From the IMG/VR virus record IMGVR_UViG_3300020438_000149, positions 1-31,865 of that record: a stretch of 31,865 nt of DNA. One strand, given 5' to 3'. Under the pieces are notes generated by a model. That model was not told the DNA's origin, did not search any database, and saw only the letters and a program-made list of their open reading frames with translations. A program made the position numbers and the translations under genes. This DNA comes from a virus. This document shows positions 22,551-30,359 of this stretch, piece by piece (position 1 is the stretch's first letter; each line of letters begins with the position of its first letter).

Positions 22551-25500
22551 TTACCCTACTTGAACCCCTGTTGTGTCAATTTTTTCAGGTACCCCAGGGT
22601 TAGTTGCAGCGTTACTTGGATCACCTGTACTTACTTGATCTAGAACTCTATAGTCTTTCAGTCTTCCAGTTACTCTACCAGCAACAATTTCGGATGGCGT
22701 AGTTGGTGGTCCGTAACCTGCTCTTGTAACACCATTAGCGTCTTTATAAAACACTGTTAGCCTAACTTCCGCTTCAGACTTATTAGGCCCAAGTAGATTA
22801 CCAGTTGATCTTATGATCTGAGATCTGTTCAAAACATCAATAGGAATATCCTGAACAGATGCTTCAAGTTTTTCTCTATATTCCTCATTGTTTGGAAGTG
22901 TAATTACAGTATCGCTAAACAGCACTCCACCCTTCTGAACTGTTTCTTTATAACCGCCGTTACCTTGCCCAAAGTGTGTAATTTGACTAGGAATCTGCGA
23001 GCCATGATGTTCATTGCCCCAACCATCGGCATTAATGTCTACTGACAACAGGTTGCCTGCATATGAATCAAGCATCATAATCACGCCCCCAGAATGATTA
23101 TCTGTGTTGGTCATTCCAGACTCTCCGGCCTTATAGACGTTAAAGTATGTGGAATCTCCAGAACCATTACCTATGTCATCCTCTACGGATATTCCGGCAC
23201 TGGCACCAGACCCAGTTACTTTTCTGTGAACAGAAGAAGACGTTGATCCATCCCTAAAGAAAATTCTAACAAACCTATCTACATCATCTTGGGAGCCTTT
23301 TACGCTCATTCCGTTTTGAAGGTCATCTCCATGGAAGGTATGCTGTACCTTAAGTTGAAGGTTACCGCTAGTTAATAACTCTGGCATATCTTCAATCGGA
23401 CCACCTGTAGCCATCTGGGCAGCAATTTCATTTCTTTTCTGTGCTGTTAACCCTACTCGTGGGCGACCATCAATTAATTCAATGGTGACATCTGAGGGTT
23501 TAACGTCCCAGTCTTTCCAACCCGGTGAGTTAAATAAGTCGTCAACGGCCTTAGTCGTTGTGTAGTCATAACCGAATACACCATTTGCCGCTAGACCCGA
23601 ATCACCCCTTGTTTGAAAACGAATCAAATCTCTAGCAGCACGATCACGAACTTGAGTTTCACTAGGAGGTCGAGCATCTACACCCACGCTCTTCATGATG
23701 TCTTGGTAAAGTTTTTGTACGGCCTCGTCATCTCCTGCTTCTGCTAATGCTTGCAGTTGTTTCCGTTTTTCACCAACAACAAAGACCTGCATAGTGTTAG
23801 AAGTACTTGTTTTATTATTTCCACTACTGTTTAAGGTATCAGGGGTTAACACTACTTTTACATCACCCAAGTCAGCAACAGTATACTTTGAAATTTCTTT
23901 CTGCAATATTTCATCGCCTATGGAGTTTTTCCAAGACCCTCTATCAACCTGAAGCCCAATGGAGGAATCTTTCTTTCCATCAAATTCAGCCTTAACCTCA
24001 GGTGTAATACCTAAGTTTAAGCCTTGTTTACCGTTAACCTTCAATATCCCTCGACCACCGGATTGACCTGTAGTTTCAATTTGGTAACTCTTATCTGGAT
24101 CTGCTAACAGGACTTTTTCAACATGCTTTTGAGCATGCGGATTCAACTGCATCATAAACATTGTACTGTCTTCCGCTTTATTATTTCCCCCTGAGGTTTT
24201 ACCAGTATTTATACGAATACCGTCAGAAACCATACCAGTTGAACCAGCAATATCTGGGCCATCCACAACCATCTGCGTGGCATTTTTGCCCTCTGACGCC
24301 TTTTCAGATTTACCAAGCGTCATTGCCTTTTTAATAGACTGCCCATTAGAAAGTCGGACATACTCCATTTGCTCTGGTGTTAATGTCATCTCCGTAGCAA
24401 CCACAGCAACACCATCCGCATAACTACTTGGGTCTAAAGGATCGGCGTCTCTTGCCGCTACCTTACCACCAGTAGGAGTTGCATCAATCTTTGGAACTGA
24501 GCCAAGTTCTTCTCTAAGTATCTTAGGACTAGGTGGATCTTCATAGAAATCAGGATACGCTTTCTTTAGCGCTGCCTGTCCCTCAAGCAAGCGTCCCTTA
24601 ACAAACTCAACTTGCTCCAATGAGCGCTCTTGCTCTTCTGGAGTAAGCCTCTTCAAAGCCTCTTTAGAGCGTGCTTCGAATTCATCAATACCAAACTCGC
24701 TAAGTGCTCTCTGAGCAGCAACAATAACTTGTTTCTTATCATCATCTGACAACCCTTGCAATTCAGTAGAGAACATTCCACCAAACTGTTCTTCACCAAA
24801 CTTAGTGTCCCATGGAACGAATGCTTTACCAGCATCAAACGGAATAACAATAGTTTCGCCGTCTTTGCCTTTCAAATTAATTCGATTACCACCATGGTTG
24901 TCAGTCTCACCAATCAAGTACTGTTGAGCCAAGGCGGCACCAAGCGCATCAAGTTTCTTCTTGCCGGTGCTACCCGTTCCATTTACATCAAGATAGTTTT
25001 CGGAATGCTCAATAATGATGATTCGGTTCGTCGTCTCAAGACCACCTTTAGTAATCTCCTGACCCGCATACTTGCTTCCCTCAGGTGCTGTTGCACCGGC
25101 TTCAACTTTGTAAGCGGCACTAGCAACTGAAGGTACCTTTGTGGGCATTCCGACCTGCTCGGCAACAATCGCTGCATTCATCTCAGCAACATGCTCTTTG
25201 TCGTTTCTAGCAGGTTGTTTAATAACATATTTTTTACCAGTGACTGTATCCCTAACCACCATAGTTGGATATCCAACCCAGTCATTAATTCCTGTTTCAG
25301 TAGGCAGTTTCTCAAACCGTTCAATCTCGTCGGCTTGAATTGCCTTAACAACATTCTCTAAAGCCGCTTGACCTTCAGGAGTATCAGAATACTTTCTGTC
25401 AGGGGTAGCAGTACTTGGGCTTATTCCGTGGAGTAAATGATCTAGAGTGACATCTGCATTTTGGTTGAAGACCACATCCCAACCAGCATAATCACCAGTG

Positions 25501-28500
25501 TAATCATCTGGGGTATTCTTGGCCATGTCTTCAAGTTTCTTAATATCTTCATAACCGCCCTCTGGTCCAACCCAAGCGTCTTGCTTGATAGGAATATCAA
25601 GTTTTTCAGAGTTCGCTACAGCCTTATCCCATTCAGATCCTGTGGCTGTCTTTGCTAAGAGAGCAGGATCTGACTTGTTGTCTTTAAGTCGCTTCGGCGC
25701 TTTATTTGTAGACTGCTTAACTGTTGGAGGACCATCGCCCCAAAGGTAAACAGGGTTGCCTGTGCTCACGTTGTAAGCGGAACCATTCCAATCCTCTTGG
25801 AAATCTAGGAAACTGTTTAGTTCTTTTACAATATCAAGATCTCTCTTAACGCCGTCTTTGTTCTCGTTCATAGCGGGAAGCGCATTTACGAGTTGATTAG
25901 AATTTAAATACGCCAAGTGTTTAGTTTCGGGAGTGCCCTCTGGAGGATCAAATGAAATAGCACCCGAACCGTCTACTTTATCGCTACCATGAAGTTCACT
26001 AGCATTTACTGTAGCAACAAAGAAATAGTTTTTAGAAAAGTCTCCATCGTCTGTTTGACTACCTATAAACTTCTTATTAAGTTGACCCTTTAATTTCATT
26101 TGCTCTGGTGTGACTCCCATTTCCTCCTGAACTTCACGAAGTGCGGCTTGAAGTGGGTTCTCACCTTTATCAATACCGCCCTTTGCAAAGGTCAGTTGAT
26201 ATCCATCGTACCCTAACTTGCCCTCTTCGTCTGCGGGAGCACGCATCAAAATCTTACCGGTCTTTTCATCTATAAGGATAATGCCTACACGAGTGTTATC
26301 ATCCTCGATGTCAAAGTCTTCGAACAACGCAGTCCCATTAACATCAACATCAGTTGGCTTGCTTAACTCTTGGAAGTCATCGCTTCCAAATGCTTCAAAC
26401 GTCGCAGGATATAATTTATTCGCTTCGTCTTCTGCTGCTTTCTCATTTACAAGATCTTCAATTTCTGGACTGTCTGGAATGTTTAGGTCTGGGTCGTTAA
26501 TAACGGCTTCAACATCGTCATCGTCTGCTGTGCTCGGAGTTTTACCATCGTAAGCATTTTGACCATCTGGGTTAAGTTCTTTCTTAGCCTGCTTTTTCTT
26601 GGCACGCTTATATTGCTCTGCGGCTATTTTAGTACCAATCGTAGTCGTAGAACCAGTGGTAGCGACTTCGTCAAAGTGTGCTTTCTTCCAGACTTCTAAA
26701 GTTTCATCATTTGCTGTTTCAATAATTAAGTCGTCGTCATAACCAACTTTTGAACTTTGGTCCTCAAAGTTTTGTATGATTGCGTCGTTGTCTCCCTCAG
26801 CAATCGCTTTTTGCAAACTAGGAGAAAGCATTGAACCCGGCTGGAGATAATCAGGTGGTCCGCCCGACAGGTTATTGTTGTTTGTGTTGATGTCTATAGA
26901 AGAGTTTTCGTTTTTCTTTGCACGCTTATCTCTCTCGTCACGAGCGGCCTTAAGAGCAAACGCAAGTTTATTGTTTAGTTCTCCGGGTTTAACACCAGAC
27001 TCAAGTGTTGCTATAAGTTGATCAAGTTCTTCGTCATCGACATTCTTAAAATTACTCCACTCTTTATTGTATTCATTGGTGGCTTTCTGAATGGCTTCAT
27101 CTAGAGTCATTGCAGGTACACCGTCTGGAGTTACATCAGGGGTTACGTCTGGGGTTACATCAACGGCAGGAGTCTCTGGAGTCGCATCACCCTCAGGATT
27201 AGGAACATTAACATCAACATCAACAAGTTCGCCATCAACAACTTGTTGTGTACCTGAGCCAAGAACAGGATTAAAGAAAGACTCTCTTCTATTTGGAGCA
27301 AGACGAGTAATGTGATCTTCGTAATCCTCATTCGTGGCAGTGCCCTTATCAACCTTATCTGCGAGGTTGTTCATTTCGAGCCAATCCCTATAACGCCTTT
27401 CATTCATGCGCTGTTTGCCAGGGTTCTTCTTCTTATCTTTACGGATAAACCTACGAATATCTTTTTCAGAGAAATCGTTTGGACCATCAACACCAAGGCG
27501 CTTTGCCCAGAAAGTAGAAAGTTCAGTGAACTCCTGATCAAGTATGTCGTTCTTTTTCTTCCTATCGTTTTCATTCATGCCAAGCAACTGCTTACTTAAA
27601 GCAGGAACGTTAGCCTTCTGTGTTCTACGGCGGAGTTTCAAAAACTCTAAAGGCTTACGAGGCTCTAAACCATCAGGAGTCACCACACTAGCAGTAGGCG
27701 TAATGACATTGCCGTCATCATCTCTACGACGACGACCACCCTCATCCTTACGGATAATGTCAGACAACCTCAAAAGAAGGTTTCCAAATATTTCCTGAAT
27801 CCTAGCACGCATGTTACGTTGCTTGGGAGTCTTAACAGGATTGTCAGTGAGCCTACCAGCCTCTAACTTTGACGCTTCCTCAACCTGCTGATAGGCTTTC
27901 TTAATCTCAGCCATATTAGCATTCTCAAAATCCTGCTCATCCAAAACATTCTGAAGGTTCTGCAATGCATTAGCAAGGCTCTCCCCCTCTAAAAGGTTCT
28001 GTTGCTCAGGCGTCAAATCAGTTCTTCTCGCACGTTCTTGCAAAGTTGGGCCAATGTTACCCGGACTTCTCTCCTCAGTTACCCTGAGAATGTCAGCCAA
28101 GTCTTTCATCGCTGTTCCAAGTTTCTCTTGAACGTTAGCAAGTTTCTCTTTATAGGCGGCACCTAATCTGGAACGCAAAGAGCCACGCTCTTCACGTCGC
28201 TGACGACGACGCTCCATGGCATCTTCAATCCGCATACCCACATCAACCAACTGATTAACAATAGTACGAGGAAGTGAATAGCCACAATTGCGACCAAACT
28301 GATCAGAGAACTGACCAGCGTTTCTAGTGCCCGGAGGACACCTAAACCCGTTAATGTCTGGATCAAAGATTGCCCTTGCTCTACCACCCTTAGGCTTATT
28401 CGGTACAGCGCCTCTACCTATCCTCTTCCCAATCTTTTTGACTTCAATATCTGCATTCGCTGTCTTTCGAGACTCAGCAAATAAAGCAGCCCTCACTTCA

Positions 28501-30173
28501 ATTGTGTCGTGGTAAGATGATGACTTTGCAATGACATTACTAACGGACTTAGTGGAGATCATGAAAGGATTAACTGATTTAGATGATTCTTCAATAATCT
28601 CAAATATTGGATCGCCCGTGGCTCTACGAGGAGCAGACCGTGAAAGGAATGTTTCGTACACCCACCGAGGAACCATTAACGTTTGTCGTCCAGACTGAAC
28701 TCTGATTCTTTCGTCCTTAGACTCTTGTGCTTTTTGGAATCGGTTATTTTTTAATTCGCCTATCTCAACCTCAAACCGACCATTTGTAACGTCTTGAAGA
28801 TTGTAGATTGACGCAGACGGGTCAGGTAAGTCAGCACTCCTTCTTAAAGATGTTGGGTATGTTCGTTGAACAGCATCCATTTCATCTGGAGTTAATTCAC
28901 CACCAACCCTGCTAACTTTTACAACTGTCGGAGTATCAGGAATACCAATATAAACATCTCTTAATCCTGCACCAAAAGCAGGAACAAGATCTTTACCTAT
29001 TTGACCATCGTTATATCTATCAACAAGGCTACCATCAACCATGTCGTCAAACTCGTTCATGTCACCAAGTGCTTGCAACGACACTACTGGTTCAAGGATA
29101 ACCCCGTCTCTACGAACAAACCTTGTCGTAAACTCTTGCTCACTAATTCTAGCAAGAACCAAATCAACAGATGTTTGTCGTCTAGTTGCGCTGCCTTTTT
29201 TAGGAGCAACAGGAATTTGGGCAGCACGAATAATGTCAATAGCGTTTCGGTTCTTTCTAAGGTCGCCAATGTTTCTTACCAAGTCAGCACTCTGTGCTAA
29301 CCTAGCAAGCGCTCTCTGGGCACCTTCGTTTGGCGCACCCGGACCTGAAGATGGAATCCCCAAAACCTGTGCACCACAAGTGCTGAACTCTCTATTCGTA
29401 AAGGTCCCACCCTTTTGGAAACCCGGTGGACACCTGAACTTGTTTCTTGCACCTCTTCCTACACCCGGACGCCTTAGTAGGCGACGAGCACTAGGGAGCC
29501 TATCTCTTCCGCCACCCGGTGTTAGCGTCTCATAAATTTGTGAACGAATCGGGCTACGAATATCAGAAAAATCGCCGGGTAGGAGGAACGTACCAACACC
29601 TTGAATCGTTTGCCCAACTCTTCCTCGGCTACCTACAATGCCACGTTTCTTTACTTCAATCTGACCATCTACAGGAAGAGCAGAAGAAGAATATTGTGCA
29701 AACATGGCGGTCTTCATTTCGACAGCGCCCTGTCGTCCAGCAATAGGCTGAACTAGAATGCCTTGAACGTCTCTTGCTTCTCTGACCGCCAATCTCATGG
29801 CGGACACTTCCACTACGCTCTCGTTAAAATCAAGTGACTTCTTCCTTCTACCTGCACGCCGTACACTTCTGGTTAACTTACGGCGTCTGCGACGTTTCTT
29901 ACCTCGCCCATGATGGTTACCCTCATTGGGCCACTTTCCAGTCAACTCGTGGTGAAGCCAAGCACAAATACGCTGAGGTCTACCAGCAAACTGAGGTTTA
30001 TCCATAAGAATAACGACACAACGACGAAAGCCACCGGGCTTTTTCATGATTGGACGCCAATACTTCAGCAGGTCCTCAAGATTACCACGACGAGGACCAC
30101 GACCACGAGTAAGACTAGTTAAAGCATCTGCGTTGGGGCCAATCTCTGGTCTTGCTTTAATCTCAGTCAGCAT
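22551..30173 (-). CDS. Giant polyvalent-type protein with Nudix and kinase-like domains, 2540 aa
   Basis: The largest gene here. In order: residues 30-85 have a Trp/Cys/His module (YWRPIMKKPGGFRRC, then ICAWLHHELTGKWPNEG); 89-112 are almost all Lys/Arg; 247-267 and 611-631 are paired Cys motifs (RCPPG...TCG and RCPPG...NCG); 640-1290 are charged, helical and disordered, with a VTPD repeat at 1006-1017; 1293-1400 is a Nudix hydrolase with a perfect box (Gly1332, Glu1338, REVQEE 1346-1351, Gly1353); 1630-1860 is kinase-like (Lys1652 in KYVIK, Asp1758/His1760/Asn1763 in TDNHGGN, Asp1780 in PFDAG); 1920-2540 is a beta-rich region I do not recognise. Proteins of this kind are packaged and injected in some phages; the packaging is inferred from the position beside head genes. 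The frame is unbroken and overlaps the 59-aa gene by 11 nt. Confidence 0.85.
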   Translation of the reverse strand: MLTEIKARPEIGPNADALTSLTRGRGPRRGNLEDLLKYWRPIMKKPGGFRRCVVILMDKPQFAGRPQRICAWLHHELTGKWPNEGNHHGRGKKRRRRRKLTRSVRRAGRRKKSLDFNESVVEVSAMRLAVREARDVQGILVQPIAGRQGAVEMKTAMFAQYSSSALPVDGQIEVKKRGIVGSRGRVGQTIQGVGTFLLPGDFSDIRSPIRSQIYETLTPGGGRDRLPSARRLLRRPGVGRGARNKFRCPPGFQKGGTFTNREFSTCGAQVLGIPSSGPGAPNEGAQRALARLAQSADLVRNIGDLRKNRNAIDIIRAAQIPVAPKKGSATRRQTSVDLVLARISEQEFTTRFVRRDGVILEPVVSLQALGDMNEFDDMVDGSLVDRYNDGQIGKDLVPAFGAGLRDVYIGIPDTPTVVKVSRVGGELTPDEMDAVQRTYPTSLRRSADLPDPSASIYNLQDVTNGRFEVEIGELKNNRFQKAQESKDERIRVQSGRQTLMVPRWVYETFLSRSAPRRATGDPIFEIIEESSKSVNPFMISTKSVSNVIAKSSSYHDTIEVRAALFAESRKTANADIEVKKIGKRIGRGAVPNKPKGGRARAIFDPDINGFRCPPGTRNAGQFSDQFGRNCGYSLPRTIVNQLVDVGMRIEDAMERRRQRREERGSLRSRLGAAYKEKLANVQEKLGTAMKDLADILRVTEERSPGNIGPTLQERARRTDLTPEQQNLLEGESLANALQNLQNVLDEQDFENANMAEIKKAYQQVEEASKLEAGRLTDNPVKTPKQRNMRARIQEIFGNLLLRLSDIIRKDEGGRRRRDDDGNVITPTASVVTPDGLEPRKPLEFLKLRRRTQKANVPALSKQLLGMNENDRKKKNDILDQEFTELSTFWAKRLGVDGPNDFSEKDIRRFIRKDKKKNPGKQRMNERRYRDWLEMNNLADKVDKGTATNEDYEDHITRLAPNRRESFFNPVLGSGTQQVVDGELVDVDVNVPNPEGDATPETPAVDVTPDVTPDVTPDGVPAMTLDEAIQKATNEYNKEWSNFKNVDDEELDQLIATLESGVKPGELNNKLAFALKAARDERDKRAKKNENSSIDINTNNNNLSGGPPDYLQPGSMLSPSLQKAIAEGDNDAIIQNFEDQSSKVGYDDDLIIETANDETLEVWKKAHFDEVATTGSTTTIGTKIAAEQYKRAKKKQAKKELNPDGQNAYDGKTPSTADDDDVEAVINDPDLNIPDSPEIEDLVNEKAAEDEANKLYPATFEAFGSDDFQELSKPTDVDVNGTALFEDFDIEDDNTRVGIILIDEKTGKILMRAPADEEGKLGYDGYQLTFAKGGIDKGENPLQAALREVQEEMGVTPEQMKLKGQLNKKFIGSQTDDGDFSKNYFFVATVNASELHGSDKVDGSGAISFDPPEGTPETKHLAYLNSNQLVNALPAMNENKDGVKRDLDIVKELNSFLDFQEDWNGSAYNVSTGNPVYLWGDGPPTVKQSTNKAPKRLKDNKSDPALLAKTATGSEWDKAVANSEKLDIPIKQDAWVGPEGGYEDIKKLEDMAKNTPDDYTGDYAGWDVVFNQNADVTLDHLLHGISPSTATPDRKYSDTPEGQAALENVVKAIQADEIERFEKLPTETGINDWVGYPTMVVRDTVTGKKYVIKQPARNDKEHVAEMNAAIVAEQVGMPTKVPSVASAAYKVEAGATAPEGSKYAGQEITKGGLETTNRIIIIEHSENYLDVNGTGSTGKKKLDALGAALAQQYLIGETDNHGGNRINLKGKDGETIVIPFDAGKAFVPWDTKFGEEQFGGMFSTELQGLSDDDKKQVIVAAQRALSEFGIDEFEARSKEALKRLTPEEQERSLEQVEFVKGRLLEGQAALKKAYPDFYEDPPSPKILREELGSVPKIDATPTGGKVAARDADPLDPSSYADGVAVVATEMTLTPEQMEYVRLSNGQSIKKAMTLGKSEKASEGKNATQMVVDGPDIAGSTGMVSDGIRINTGKTSGGNNKAEDSTMFMMQLNPHAQKHVEKVLLADPDKSYQIETTGQSGGRGILKVNGKQGLNLGITPEVKAEFDGKKDSSIGLQVDRGSWKNSIGDEILQKEISKYTVADLGDVKVVLTPDTLNSSGNNKTSTSNTMQVFVVGEKRKQLQALAEAGDDEAVQKLYQDIMKSVGVDARPPSETQVRDRAARDLIRFQTRGDSGLAANGVFGYDYTTTKAVDDLFNSPGWKDWDVKPSDVTIELIDGRPRVGLTAQKRNEIAAQMATGGPIEDMPELLTSGNLQLKVQHTFHGDDLQNGMSVKGSQDDVDRFVRIFFRDGSTSSSVHRKVTGSGASAGISVEDDIGNGSGDSTYFNVYKAGESGMTNTDNHSGGVIMMLDSYAGNLLSVDINADGWGNEHHGSQIPSQITHFGQGNGGYKETVQKGGVLFSDTVITLPNNEEYREKLEASVQDIPIDVLNRSQIIRSTGNLLGPNKSEAEVRLTVFYKDANGVTRAGYGPPTTPSEIVAGRVTGRLKDYRVLDQVSTGDPSNAATNPGVPEKIDTTGVQVG

Positions 30174-30342
30174 TTGAGTCCCCAGTTTCTGCTAAAGGAA
30201 TGAATTGATGCAACAATCCGTCACTATCTAAGTATTCTACATCGTCTTGGTTCCAAACGTCACCAAGAAAATGCGTCGCACCTATTTCCAGAAGGGCTTC
30301 GTTAGCAAGGCTAATCCGTTCCCCAATTATGTTGGCTTTCAT
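30163..30342 (-). CDS. Small protein, 59 aa
   Basis: ATG 30342 is preceded by GGAGG with 5-nt spacing. The product begins MKANIIGERISLANEALLEI and ends acidic (ETGDSNAD). It fills the gap between the acidic multidomain protein and the giant gene, whose start overlaps its last 11 nt. No family is recognised. The ribosome site, gap-free packing and soluble composition support a real gene. Confidence 0.7.
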   Translation of the reverse strand: MKANIIGERISLANEALLEIGATHFLGDVWNQDDVEYLDSDGLLHQFIPLAETGDSNAD

Positions 30343-30359
30343 TTAAGCCTCCAAACTAA

